64,000 nt of DNA. Source: Rhodohalobacter sp. SW132. GTDB taxonomy: Bacteria > Bacteroidota > Rhodothermia > Balneolales > Balneolaceae. Position 1 is the first letter of the stretch, and every line of letters begins with the position of its first letter. The notes under the pieces were generated by a model. The model saw nothing but the letters and a program-made list of their open reading frames with translations. It searched no databases and was not told the origin of the DNA. Below are positions 45,376 through 55,700 of the stretch, one piece after another. The DNA lies in assembly GCF_003390325.1 (NCBI RefSeq), contig NZ_QUOK01000002.1, positions 62,001 to 126,000 of the forward strand, given 5' to 3'. Both the position numbers and the translations under genes were made by a program.

Positions 45376-46377
45376 TCAGATTACCTGGAAGCCGTGTGCG
45401 TAGGGATCATCATCGTCGATAGTAATTGTATTGTACCCGGTAATTCTGGCCCACCCCTCAATACTCGGAATGATCGCTTCTTTATCCCCGAGTTGAGTAT
45501 TTTTCTCAATTCTGCCGATAAACCGGCTACCAATAAAACTTTCATGCACAAATTCATCCCCGATAGCGAGTTTTCCTTTCGCGGCCCACTGTGCCATCCG
45601 GGCTGAGGTTCCGGTTCCGCACGGTGAGCGGTCGATCGCTTTATCTCCGTAAAACACAGCGTTCCGGGCTGTGGAGTCGGGATCGATTGTGTTTCCGGTC
45701 CAGAGCATGTGGCTCAGGCCACTGATCGTGGAATCTTCCGGGTGGACAAAGGTATAGTTTTCATTCAGCTGGCTGCGCAGTTCCCGGCTCCAGCCGATCA
45801 GCTGATCGGCTTTACATTCATGAATGCCGGGAAAATTTTCCTGCGGATCGACGATGGCGTAGAAATTTCCGCCATAAGCTACATCAACCTTTAGATTTCC
45901 AAGATCTGGACAATCCACTTCCAGGTTTTCCGCTTCGAGATAGCTGGCAATGTTTGTCAGCTTCACCGAGGAAACCCGGCTGCCCTCCATCGTGTACTCC
46001 ACATCGACCAGGCCGGCGGGAACCTCAAGTTTCAGTTTTCCTTCGGTTTTTGGGGTAACCAGGCCTTCCTGCAGCATAATGGTAACCGTGCCGATAGTAC
46101 CGTGTCCGCACATCGGCAGGCATCCGCTGGTTTCAATGAAGAGAACCCCAATATCGTTTTCAGGGTCGGAGGGAGGATAGAGAATACTGCCCGACATCAT
46201 ATCGTGGCCGCGCGGTTCAAACATCAGTCCTTTTCGGATCCAGTCGAATTCCCGGAGAAAATGCTGACGTTTTTCACTCATATTTTTCCCTTTTAAAATC
46301 GGTCCGCCGCCGGCTACAAGCCGAACCGGGTTCCCGCAGGTATGAGCATCAATGCAAAAAAATCGTTTTACGGCCAT
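45376..46377 (-). CDS. 4-Hydroxyproline 2-epimerase
   Basis: Epimerises trans-4-hydroxy-L-proline to cis-4-hydroxy-D-proline. A proline-racemase-superfamily protein of 333 residues. Both catalytic Cys residues are present: C90 in MCGHGTIG and C253 in SPCGTGTSARM. Keeping the second Cys argues for an epimerase/racemase and against the trans-3-hydroxyproline dehydratases, which have Thr there. It is followed by the D-hydroxyproline dehydrogenase and is 6 bp after the OCD-family gene. Sometimes named hypE or lhpA. Confidence 0.93.
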   Translation of the reverse strand: MAVKRFFCIDAHTCGNPVRLVAGGGPILKGKNMSEKRQHFLREFDWIRKGLMFEPRGHDMMSGSILYPPSDPENDIGVLFIETSGCLPMCGHGTIGTVTIMLQEGLVTPKTEGKLKLEVPAGLVDVEYTMEGSRVSSVKLTNIASYLEAENLEVDCPDLGNLKVDVAYGGNFYAIVDPQENFPGIHECKADQLIGWSRELRSQLNENYTFVHPEDSTISGLSHMLWTGNTIDPDSTARNAVFYGDKAIDRSPCGTGTSARMAQWAAKGKLAIGDEFVHESFIGSRFIGRIEKNTQLGDKEAIIPSIEGWARITGYNTITIDDDDPYAHGFQVI

Positions 46378-46383
46378 TCTGTT

Positions 46384-47325
46384 TTACGTAGTTAGTTGTT
46401 GATAGACAAAAATAGCCGCACTTAGATCTTCCAGTGCATGCCCGGTAGATTTAAAAAATGTAATTTCGTTGCTATCTTTTCTTCCAGCTGATTTGCCCTG
46501 ACACAAATCAAACAGGGTTGCTGCAACATCCTCTTTTTGTATTACACCGTCGGCAAGTGGTATTGCAAGATCACCTGTTTCGTGCCATGCATCATCATGG
46601 TCTATAAAAAGAGTAGAGCGCTTTAATACCTCGTTATCAGATTCCCGCATATCGGTTCGATAAGCACCTACCATATCAAGATGCTGACCAGGTTTAAGCC
46701 AGCGGCCATAAATCAATGGGTCGGTACTCATTGTTGCGACGGAGATGATATCTGCTTTAGGAACGGCTTGAGAGAGATCATTTATTACCTCAAAATTCTG
46801 ATCCATGCCTGCCAGCTGATCAATTACAAGTTGACCTTTTCCCTCGGTATGTTCCCATATATAAACTTTCTTTATAGGGCGAATCGTACAATGGGCTTCA
46901 ATAAGTTCGGTGCTTAATGTACCTGTACCTACCATTAAAAGAGTTTCAGATTCAGGCCGCGAAAGAAAAGATGACGCTACTGCTGATTTTGCGGCTGTCC
47001 GGCGGGCAGTAATGCCACTGGCATCAAACAAAGCTATCGGGGATCCGTTTTTTGCGTCAATAAGTATATAGAGTCCCTGTATACTTGGCAGGTTAAACTG
47101 TTTATTATATGGCGAAACGGTTACGGTTTTAATACCCACATACGTACTGTTTTGCCATGCAGGCATAAGCAGCAGTGTTGAGGCAGTATCGCCTATTCCA
47201 TTGTCGAAATTTTTATGCATACGCTGAGGTACAGTATAATTCCCGACAAAAGCTTTTTTTAAGAATGGTATAAAATCCTTGAATGGAAGATGATTTAGGG
47301 TCGTTTTCTTATCAACTTTAAGCAT
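46384..47325 (-). CDS. Ornithine cyclodeaminase/mu-crystallin family reductase
   Basis: An NAD(P)-binding protein of 313 residues of the OCD family. The dinucleotide-binding motif is MVGTGTLSTELIEAH; the block LFDASGITARRTAAKSAVAS is the signature of the family. In hydroxyproline loci such enzymes reduce delta1-pyrroline-2-carboxylate or delta1-piperideine-2-carboxylate to proline or pipecolate. It lies 6 bp before the epimerase, so a proline-salvage role is likely; ornithine cyclodeaminase is less so. Confidence 0.85.
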   Translation of the reverse strand: MLKVDKKTTLNHLPFKDFIPFLKKAFVGNYTVPQRMHKNFDNGIGDTASTLLLMPAWQNSTYVGIKTVTVSPYNKQFNLPSIQGLYILIDAKNGSPIALFDASGITARRTAAKSAVASSFLSRPESETLLMVGTGTLSTELIEAHCTIRPIKKVYIWEHTEGKGQLVIDQLAGMDQNFEVINDLSQAVPKADIISVATMSTDPLIYGRWLKPGQHLDMVGAYRTDMRESDNEVLKRSTLFIDHDDAWHETGDLAIPLADGVIQKEDVAATLFDLCQGKSAGRKDSNEITFFKSTGHALEDLSAAIFVYQQLTT

Positions 47326-47396
47326 CTTAAGAGATTTGTAAAATCATTTGAACGTAAAATTATTTTCCAGGAAGGAATTTTTCCCTTTTAAAACAG

Positions 47397-47430
47397 AAAA
47401 GGCCATCTGTAAACAGAATGACCTTTTTTT
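47397..47430 (-). terminator. Terminator after the ketoglutarate semialdehyde dehydrogenase gene
   Basis: On the minus strand AAAGGTCATTCTGTTT, then ACAGATGGCCTTTT: a stem with pairs AAAAGG/CCTTTT, CAT/ATG and CTGT/ACAG and small mismatches. It lies directly after the dehydrogenase stop, dividing the hydroxyproline genes into two units. Confidence 0.65.
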
Positions 47431-47442
47431 GTCTGCATAGAA

Positions 47443-49011
47443 TTATTTTGTCAGTGTTCCATCTACTATGCGATGAATCTTAAGCGGATTGTCATTTTTA
47501 AGCTCATCAGGAAGCAGTTCTTCCGGGCAGTCCTGGAATGCAATCGGCCGGGCAAAACGACGGATGGCGCCGGTTCCCACCGATGTAAATTTGGAATCGG
47601 TTGTAGCAGGAAACGGACCGCCATGCTGCATCGACGGACAAACTTCAACGCCGGTAGGTGCATTATTAAAGATCACCCGTCCAGCTTTTTCCCTGCCGAT
47701 GTTAATCAGCGGGGCATGTGCAACAAGCTCTTTTTCCGTGCCCATGAACGTAACGGTAAGCTGACCATTCAGTTTTTTAGCAACTTTCTCCATCTCACTG
47801 CTGTCTTTACACTTCACAACAATGGTAAACGGTCCGAACACTTCTTCCTGCAGTTCATCATTCTCCAGGAAAACTGAAGCTTTAACGGCAGCAAGGGATG
47901 CGGCTCCGTTGAGGCCGGTTTCATCGGCCGGACTTGTAATAACTTCAACGCCGTCCTGACTCAGGATCTCTTTGCGTTGTGCCCTGTAATTTTTGGCAAC
48001 TCCTTCATTCAGCATACAGTCCGGAGTATATCCGGCGAGTTTTTCGCCAAGAGTTTTTGCAAACGTATTCAGATTGTCGCTTTCGATACCGATCAGAAGT
48101 CCGGGGTTGGTACAAAACTGACCTTTACCCAGCGTTACTGAACCTGCATATGTTTCTGCGATAGATTCTGCGTCAGATGAAAGTTTCTCATCAAGCAGAA
48201 ATACGGGATTGACGCTTCCCATCTCTGCATAAACGGGGATCGGCTCATCACGGGCCGCTGCATTTTTGAAAATTGCGGTTCCTGCCGCGAATGATCCGGT
48301 AAAGCCGACCGCTTTTGCAGAAGGATGTTTTACAAGCTTTTCGCCAACATCTGCTTTACCGTTTAGTGAGCTGAATACTCCATCCGGCATTCCGGTGCGT
48401 TCAGCTGCTTTCAGGATTGCACGGCTGACGAGTTCATTCGTTCCGGGATGCGATTCATGCGACTTTACAATTACGGGGCATCCTGCAGCAAGCGCAGAAG
48501 CGGTATCGCCGCCGGCGGTTGAGAACGCGAGCGGAAAGTTGCTCGCCCCAAAAACGACTACCGGGCCCAATGGAAAGAGCATATTCCGGATATCTGCTTT
48601 CGGGAGGGGTTCGCGGTCGGGTTGTGCGAGATCAATCCGGGCATCCACCCAGGAACCGTCGCGCAGCAATCCAGCAAACATTTTGATCTGGTTCACGGTT
48701 CTGCCGCGTTCACCCTGGAAACGTCCCTCGGGCAGACCCGATTCTGCAACTGCCCGTTGAATGAGCTCATCACCGAGATTTAAAATCTCTTCGGCAATGG
48801 CTTCGAGAAAGTCAGCCTTTTTTGCACCGGAGAGGTTTTTATACTGATCAAATGCACTCCCGGCTTTTTTAAATGCCTGTTCAATTTCCTGTGAGGTAGC
48901 AACGTAAAATTTTTCAGGAAGCTGTTCATTCGTCTCCGGATTGGAGGCCTGGAGAAATGAATCTCCCTTATTTGAATGAGTTTTTCCAATAAAGTTTTTG
49001 CCTTCTATCAT
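47443..49011 (-). CDS. 2-Oxoglutarate semialdehyde dehydrogenase (KGSADH type)
   Basis: Oxidises 2,5-dioxopentanoate (alpha-ketoglutarate semialdehyde) to 2-oxoglutarate, the last step of hydroxyproline breakdown. A 522-residue ALDH. The catalytic Glu is E263 (YAEMGSVNP) and the nucleophile is C300 (GQFCTNPG). The coenzyme block VVVFGASNFPLAFSTAGGDT is the KGSADH-type sequence with GASNFP rather than PWNFP. Its start codon overlaps the stop of the deaminase gene by one base (TAATG). Confidence 0.93.
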   Translation of the reverse strand: MIEGKNFIGKTHSNKGDSFLQASNPETNEQLPEKFYVATSQEIEQAFKKAGSAFDQYKNLSGAKKADFLEAIAEEILNLGDELIQRAVAESGLPEGRFQGERGRTVNQIKMFAGLLRDGSWVDARIDLAQPDREPLPKADIRNMLFPLGPVVVFGASNFPLAFSTAGGDTASALAAGCPVIVKSHESHPGTNELVSRAILKAAERTGMPDGVFSSLNGKADVGEKLVKHPSAKAVGFTGSFAAGTAIFKNAAARDEPIPVYAEMGSVNPVFLLDEKLSSDAESIAETYAGSVTLGKGQFCTNPGLLIGIESDNLNTFAKTLGEKLAGYTPDCMLNEGVAKNYRAQRKEILSQDGVEVITSPADETGLNGAASLAAVKASVFLENDELQEEVFGPFTIVVKCKDSSEMEKVAKKLNGQLTVTFMGTEKELVAHAPLINIGREKAGRVIFNNAPTGVEVCPSMQHGGPFPATTDSKFTSVGTGAIRRFARPIAFQDCPEELLPDELKNDNPLKIHRIVDGTLTK

Positions 49012-49940
49012 TAAACTGGTTGTTTTTGATTAACAAGATATTGCGTGATTTTCGGCCGCGCTTTCATGGCGCTGTCGATTACGCCTAATACATGTTCGCG
49101 TTCTTTTCCGGCGAGTTTAAGGCGCGGCTTGCGTACATGTTCGGTGCCGATTCCGGTTGCAACTTCTGCAAGTTTAATGTTTTGTACAAGTTTTGGATTA
49201 ATATCGAGTTCAAGCAGGGGCATAAACCATCGATATATCTCGGCGGCTTCATCCACTTTGCCCGCTTTGCACAGTTCATAAATGGATACGGTTTCTCTTG
49301 GAAATGCGCATACAAGGCCTGCAACCCATCCGGATGCTCCAAGCAAAAGTGTTTCCATGGCAAGAGTATCCACACCACATAACACGCTAAATCGATCTCC
49401 AAACCGGTTAATCATGCGGGTTACGTTGGTTACATCCCGGGTAGATTCTTTTACGGCCTGAATATTCTCGTGTTCTGTGAGCTGTTCAAACATATCCAGC
49501 GTAACTTCAATACCGTAATCCACGGGATTGTTGTAGATCATTATCGGCAATTCAGTAGATTCCGCAACAGCCTTAAAATACTCAACCGTTTCGCGGTCAT
49601 CGGCTTTATAACGCATGGGCGGGAGCAGCATCAATCCGGCAGCACCGTTCTTCTGAGCATCCAGGGCGGCTTCAATCGCAGCATCCGTTGTTGGCTCTGC
49701 GATATTTATAATCACGGGAATGTTTCCATCAACCAGTTCCAGTGTTTTTTCAAGAAGCTGAAGCTTTTCCCCGTTTTTTAGTGTACTTGCTTCACCTAAG
49801 GTACCTCCCAGGATTATACCGTGAATACCCGCATCGAGCTGGGTGTGAATATTTTTCTCGAATGTTTCAAAATCAAGAGAACCATCTTCGTTGAACTTGG
49901 TAGTGATTGCGGGATAGACTCCTTTCCAGTGAATTTTCAT
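49011..49940 (-). CDS. DapA-family 1-pyrroline-4-hydroxy-2-carboxylate deaminase
   Basis: A class I aldolase-fold enzyme of 309 residues. The Schiff-base Lys is K164 (QAVKESTRD) and the catalytic Tyr is Y136 (IYNNPVDYG); GGTLGEASTLK is the substrate-binding block. Within this cluster the likely reaction is deamination of pyrroline-4-hydroxy-2-carboxylate to 2-oxoglutarate semialdehyde, not dihydrodipicolinate synthesis. It leads the operon, overlaps the dehydrogenase gene by one base and is divergent from the AraC regulator. Confidence 0.9.
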   Translation of the reverse strand: MKIHWKGVYPAITTKFNEDGSLDFETFEKNIHTQLDAGIHGIILGGTLGEASTLKNGEKLQLLEKTLELVDGNIPVIINIAEPTTDAAIEAALDAQKNGAAGLMLLPPMRYKADDRETVEYFKAVAESTELPIMIYNNPVDYGIEVTLDMFEQLTEHENIQAVKESTRDVTNVTRMINRFGDRFSVLCGVDTLAMETLLLGASGWVAGLVCAFPRETVSIYELCKAGKVDEAAEIYRWFMPLLELDINPKLVQNIKLAEVATGIGTEHVRKPRLKLAGKEREHVLGVIDSAMKARPKITQYLVNQKQPV

Positions 49941-50426
49941 ATAGTTTTTATCTGAATTTTAATTGAAATGTGCAGCTCAAGAACTATGATTGGATATACA
50001 ATTGGTGCTTTATAAACAAATACGTCCCATTAACATAGCCAAACCTTAACATTGTACATCCTACTAATATAATCGGTCGATCATAGCTCTTTTGCAACTT
50101 CAAAAAAATGTAAGGCCAGAATCGCCTGAAAATCTTCTACAATTTTGATTTATATAGTGTATATGTTCGTGAATTTGAATTCGTTTTTAATCCTTTTACA
50201 ACTTTAAAAACCGTTGTGGAAGGGGTTTTCCATACATTGGTTACAGGTTTCAGTACATCGTTGCAACGTATTTCTTTTCATAGCAATATACCGGTCAGGG
50301 CTGGTACTATTTTGTTCTATGCGCTGTAAAAATTCTCTTTTTTAATACAATCTTACACACTTTATCCGGAATTTTGCACATTACAGATCAAGATACGTGT
50401 ATGTTAACAAAATGAAGGTGATTACT
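49941..50426. other. Divergent control region between the hydroxyproline operon and the AraC gene
   Basis: AT-rich and gene-free. It must hold the promoters for both directions and the likely AraC-regulator binding sites. I see no clear operator repeat. A start at 50397 for the AraC gene is possible. Confidence 0.5.
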
Positions 50427-51326
50427 ATGCGGGACAAATCGATTTACTTTCGTCTGCCAAAAACCGGCAAAAAAGGGTTCTTGCTCGAACATGACTACCT
50501 GCCACATTTTTACGATAAACTTCACTACCACCCGGAGCTTCAGTTAAAATATGTTATGGAAGGTACCGGTGATCTTTTCGTGGGTAATACGTTCACACAT
50601 TTTGAACCGGGAGATCTGTTTCTGATCGGATCCAACCAGTCGCATGTGTTCAAAAATTCTCCGGAATATTTTGAGGAGGATAGTAAACTTATGTCGCATT
50701 CAGTTTCTGTATTTTTCCAGGAAGAGTCGCTCGGAAACGGATTTTTTACGATCGAGGAGATGGCTGATATCCAGAACCTGATTGAACGGTCAGGCAGGGG
50801 GCTTCAGTTTTCGGCACGAACAGTGCAAAAAGTAGAAGACCGGATTCGTGCACTCGTAGATATCGAAGGATTTGAACAATTTCTGGAAATTTTATCCATC
50901 CTGAATGAGCTTGCTACCTCGGATGAATATGAATACCTGGCGAGTATTAACAGCCCGGAACCGTTGAGTGACAATGAAAATCACAAGATCAACGAGGTGA
51001 TTAATTACATTTTCATGAATTATAAAGACAATATAAAGCTGGAAGATGCAGCCAATATTGCAAATTATAGTCAGGCCGCGTTTTGTCACTTTTTTAAACA
51101 GCACACCCGGAAAACATTTATCCAGTTTTTGATTGAAGTGAGGGTCTCAAAAGCGTGTAAAATGCTGCGTGACAGTGAATTGAATGTCTCTCAAATCTGC
51201 TATGAGTGCGGTTTTAACAACGTTTCGAATTTTAACCGCCAGTTTAAAAAAGTAACGGGGCTTTCACCTACAGCCTACGTGAAAAAATATGAAGAGCGGG
51301 TGGAGAATATTTCGCACGCATCTTAA
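50427..51326 (+). CDS. AraC-family transcriptional regulator
   Basis: Likely activator of the divergent hydroxyproline genes. The N-terminal half is a cupin-like sensor: LHYHPELQLKYVMEGTGDLF and THFEPGDLFLIGSNQSHVF. The C-terminal 100 residues hold the double helix-turn-helix: IKLEDAANIANYSQAAFCHF and LNVSQICYECGFNNVSNFNR, ending TGLSPTAYVKKY. The start at 50427 is chosen because AAGGTG lies about 7 nt before it; an upstream Met at 50397 would add ten residues. The sensor half binds a small ligand, plausibly hydroxyproline or proline, though that is inferred. Confidence 0.9.
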   Translation: MRDKSIYFRLPKTGKKGFLLEHDYLPHFYDKLHYHPELQLKYVMEGTGDLFVGNTFTHFEPGDLFLIGSNQSHVFKNSPEYFEEDSKLMSHSVSVFFQEESLGNGFFTIEEMADIQNLIERSGRGLQFSARTVQKVEDRIRALVDIEGFEQFLEILSILNELATSDEYEYLASINSPEPLSDNENHKINEVINYIFMNYKDNIKLEDAANIANYSQAAFCHFFKQHTRKTFIQFLIEVRVSKACKMLRDSELNVSQICYECGFNNVSNFNRQFKKVTGLSPTAYVKKYEERVENISHAS

Positions 51327-51384
51327 GAACCAACCCAAATTTATTCGAAATAAAGGATACGATTTTGCCTCAACTTTAAAACTT

Positions 51385-51424
51385 TTCATTCCAGTTCAGT
51401 TAGTCACAACTGAACTGGAATGAA
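51385..51424. repeat. Perfect 17-bp-arm inverted repeat after the AraC gene
   Basis: TTCATTCCAGTTCAGTT (51385-51401) is the exact complement of AACTGAACTGGAATGAA (51408-51424), with a 6-nt loop AGTCAC. It lies 58 bp past the AraC stop. No T run follows on the plus strand; on the minus side AAAAGTTTT comes next. It may be a terminator that needs no U tract or a protein-binding palindrome. Confidence 0.7.
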
Positions 51425-51556
51425 TGCTCAGCAAGTGATCTGAGCACTGAATACCACCCGGGAACTTCACCCGGCCTGGGGTGAAATCGATATAATGCAT
51501 TTAAATTTCTTCAATGTATTTTTTCCAAAATCTAAGATGAATAGAAATAGTTATAT

Positions 51557-52675
51557 ATGATTCATAAAATACAATTTTTAGGAATTATCGGATTTGTTGC
51601 ATGTATAATTATTTCCTGTACACAAGAGCAGCATTCACCCAATCATCTTTCCCAGGATTCCTTCATTCAACTACCGATAGAGACAGCCTTTGAGTTTACA
51701 GAATCAGCAGATATGGCATTTCGTTATATCCGATCGATGAAAATAGACGATAACGGCAATGTACTTGTAACTGATCCCACTCAACCGGTTGTATTCACGT
51801 TTGATGCGGAAGGGAATCTGATTCAGAAAATCGGAAATAATGGTCAGGGACCAGAAGAATTTCAAAATGTAGGTTCAATTATACTCGCTCAAAACAGCTT
51901 ATTAGTTACTGATGGTATTTCTCTTAAAATCGAAGTATTTGATTACCGGAATGAGATGTACGAACACGCACGTACAATAAATGTTACTAAGCAAAACCTC
52001 CTGGGCAATTTGTTAGGGCTGACGGAAGAAGGGATTCTGATCAAAAATGACATTTTGCTCAGTCCCTCCGGAATGAATAATTCTTCAGAAACACCCATAA
52101 GTTTTATTAGCCGTGACGGGGACATTCTTCAGGATACTTTATTCAAGGTACCTATTCATGAATTCGTTGTGGACGATTCACAAATACCATTTGTAGCAGG
52201 CAGAATCTTTGGAAATACCAAGCAGTTGGCGTTTGATCGCGAAAGCAAGGTATACTCGCTTTGGACTGAAAACTTAGACATCAATTATTTCACACTTGAT
52301 GGTGAAAAACACGAGGCATTTTCTTATTCGCTACAGCCTGTGGCTATAACGAATGCAGAACAAGATAGTGCCCTTAACCAATGGCAAAATCCTCAGCGTA
52401 CGATAATGCGTCAGCATATGCCTGATGTAAAACCTGTTGCGAGCAAATTAGTAGTTGATGATCAACAACGTATTTGGGTGGAACTTCTTTCTGATGAGCT
52501 GGATCATGGATGGTTCGCCTTTACCCCAAGTGGTGAGCCACAGTTCTATATTGAAATACCACACCACAACGCATACCTCCAGGATATCCGAGGAAACACG
52601 GTTCTTTGGAATTACACTGATGAAGACGGGAACCCAAGTATTGTGGCCTCCACATTCGAATTACCAGAAATATAA
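51557..52675 (+). CDS. BF3164-type six-bladed beta-propeller lipoprotein
   Basis: A secreted lipoprotein of 372 residues with lipobox IISC (Cys21). The mature part is a propeller: FRYIRSMKIDDNGNVLVTDP, then FTFDAEGNLIQKIGNNGQGP, LDINYFTLDGEKHEAF and a final blade. The GNGQGPEEF phrase is typical of this lipoprotein group and also appears in the 2452-3501 protein (GEGPGEF). It starts the run of exported genes that ends the window. Function is unknown. Confidence 0.8.
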   Translation: MIHKIQFLGIIGFVACIIISCTQEQHSPNHLSQDSFIQLPIETAFEFTESADMAFRYIRSMKIDDNGNVLVTDPTQPVVFTFDAEGNLIQKIGNNGQGPEEFQNVGSIILAQNSLLVTDGISLKIEVFDYRNEMYEHARTINVTKQNLLGNLLGLTEEGILIKNDILLSPSGMNNSSETPISFISRDGDILQDTLFKVPIHEFVVDDSQIPFVAGRIFGNTKQLAFDRESKVYSLWTENLDINYFTLDGEKHEAFSYSLQPVAITNAEQDSALNQWQNPQRTIMRQHMPDVKPVASKLVVDDQQRIWVELLSDELDHGWFAFTPSGEPQFYIEIPHHNAYLQDIRGNTVLWNYTDEDGNPSIVASTFELPEI

Positions 52676-52769
52676 CCAGCCCATTAACGGGGTACAGACT
52701 TCATAGATTTATATGAATTGTCTATTGAGAAAACAATTTTGTGCCTGTCTTATGCATCAAACCGATTTA

Positions 52770-55700
52770 ATGAACAGTAAATCACAACTCTTTCCCGGCA
52801 TCGCGGTGCTGATGCTGCTTTTTTTATTTGGATGCAGTGAAGATTCCTTTGAAGCAGAATGGCACCAGGAGGATGGATATCGCTGGGCTGAATTGCCGGT
52901 TTCCGATAGCGGGCCGGTGGGCTTTGAGATGATTCCGTCTTCACGCACTGGTATCACCATCAATAATTTTCTCTCGGATGAGCGGATGAACGAAAACCGC
53001 GTTCTGATGAACGGTTCAGGCGTTGCCGCCGGAGATATCACAGGGAACGGGCTGCCGGATCTCTATTTTGCCCGGATTGACGGCCCCAACAAGCTCTACA
53101 AAAACCTTGGCGGATTTCGCTTTGAGGATATCACAGAGCAAGCCGGAGTTGCCCACGAAAATCACCTTTCTGCCGGAGCTGTGTTTGCTGATGTAAACGG
53201 AAACGGGCATCTCGATCTGCTGATCACATCCATCGACAGTGAAAATGCACTCTACCTGAATGACGGCGAGGGCCGGTTTGAATACCAGGAAAACAGCGGG
53301 CTGGGTCCGGCTCGCGGCAGCATGACAATGGCTCTGGCTGATGTGAACGGCAACGGCTACCTGGATCTCTACGTGGTAAATTATCGGGAGATTAATGTTG
53401 TGGATGTTTTTGATGTGCAGGAGCTCGTGTGGGAAAACACCGTGCAGGATGGTGAACTGGTTGAGCCGTACGACGATTATTTTACGATCCTTGACCGCGG
53501 TGAAGGATTTCCGCCCGAGCGCCATGAAATCGGCCGGGAGGATGAATTCTACTTTAATAACGGGGATGGCACATTTTCTAAAGTGGAGGATCCCGAAAAC
53601 ATGTTCCTCGCTTCTGATGGCTCACCCCTCGGTTTCTATCCCGACTGGGGACTGGCCGCAAAATTTCACGACCTCAACGGCAACGGCCTGCCCGATCTCT
53701 ACGTCTCGAATGATTACTGGACGCCCGACCGTGTGTGGATGAACCAGGGCGACGGCACCTTTCGCGCTATCGATACGCTTGCCATGCGAAATTCCAGTTT
53801 TTACTCCATGACGGTTGATTTTTCGGATGTGAGTCGCAATGGTCACCTCGATATTTTCACCGTAGAGATGCTCAACGACAAGCACAGCGACCGCCTGCAG
53901 ATGCGCCTGCCAACCGAGCCGTTTCCGCTGCTTCCGGGTGACTATGAAAATCGCCCGCGCTATAACCGGAACTCCCTGTTCTTGAATCGCGGTGATAATA
54001 CCTACGCAGAGATCTCATACTACAGCGGAGTTCACGCCACGGAGTGGTCCTGGGCCACGCGTTTTATTGATCTGAACCTGGATGGTTACGAAGATCTTCT
54101 GGTAAAAACCGGTTTTGCGTTTGATTTCCAAAACCTGGATTCACAGCGACAAATGCTCGATCACCTGATCGCCACGAGGGGAGCTGCTAGAAATTATGTA
54201 GAGGATTTTGATCGCCTGCTGCAGCAAAACCGCATCTTCAAAAATAATGGAGACCTTACGTTCACCGATCTGAGCAGCGACTGGGGATTCACCGAAAAAG
54301 ATATCTCGCTCGGTATTGCGCTGACCGATCTCGATGGCAACGGTGTGCTGGATGTGGTATCAAGCCGGATGAATGATGAACCGGGAATTTTTAAAAACAG
54401 GGCGCTTGGGCCGCGAATTTCGGTTCGGCTGATCGGCACATCACCCAACACACAGGCGATCGGGGCGAAGCTGAAACTCACCGGCGGGCCTGTGGATCAT
54501 CAAACCAAAGAACTCATCAGCGGAGGAGATTATCTCTCCGGGTCGGACCCGTTCGCCGTTTTTGCGGCAGATCCGGCCAATGAAAATCATCACCTGCAGA
54601 TCACCTGGCCGGATGGATCGCAGACAGAAATGGACGTTCAGCCCAACCGGATGTATGAGATCGATCAGAATAACATCGCGTCGTCCATGCCGGATAATTC
54701 CAATGAGGAGTCTGCAGAACCATTATTTTCAGACCGAACCGATCAATTGAATCACCGGCACCATGAGAGTGATTTTAACGATTTCAGGGTACAGCCGCTG
54801 CTTCCTTTTGAACTTAGCAGGCAGGGTCCCGCTGTGGCCTGGCTTGATCTGACCGGGGATGGTGGCGAGGAGCTGATTATCGGTGCCGGGGCAGGTGGCA
54901 AAACCGGAATCTATCGCGTAGAAAACGGAAACTTTACCCCGCTGGATATTGATCTCTTGAATGAAGAAGCGCCCGGAGATCAAACGGGAATTGTGGGATG
55001 GAAGGAAGATGGCCAGACGCACCTTGTGATCGGTTTTGCAAATTATGAACAGGGGTCGGCGCGGGTTCCATCAGCTATTCACTACCGGCTGGAAGGCGGA
55101 GAAGTTGTGTCTTCCGATAGCCTGCCGGGAATCTTATCAACAACCGGTCCGCTTGCGGCTGCAGATTATACCGGGGATGGGCGAGTTGATCTGTTCATCG
55201 GCGGACGGTTCAAACCGGGGCAATATCCTTATGATGCCGATTCGCGCCTCTTTAGAAACGACAATGGGACACTGGTTCACGACACAGAAAACCAGGCGGT
55301 TCTGAATGATATCGGGCTGGTGACCGGGGCCCTTTTTGTAGATTACAATAACAGCGGTGAGCAGGATTTGATCCTAACTACGGAATGGGGTTCGCTGAAA
55401 CTTTTTGAAAATAACGGCGGCATGTTTACCGAACGGACATCCGAACTCGGTCTCGATCGCTACAATGGTCTCTGGCAAGGCGTTGCTGCGGGAGATTTCA
55501 ACGGAAACGGGTATTCCGACCTGGTGGCAACGAACTGGGGTGAAAACAGTCCGTACAGAATTGAAAATCCAGACCGTCCGCTCAGAATCTTTTACGGTGA
55601 TTTCACCCGGAATGGCCGAATCGATATCGTTGATACGTATTACGATGAACAGATTGGCGGCGATGTGCCTCGCAGAAAACTGGAGGAGTATGAAAATATT

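Noticed and set aside
45376-46377. trans-3-Hydroxyproline dehydratase
   Set aside because: The second catalytic Cys (C253) is kept, while dehydratases have Thr there.
49011-49940. Dihydrodipicolinate synthase for lysine
   Set aside because: Its overlap with KGSADH and the hydroxyproline neighbours point to the pathway deaminase.
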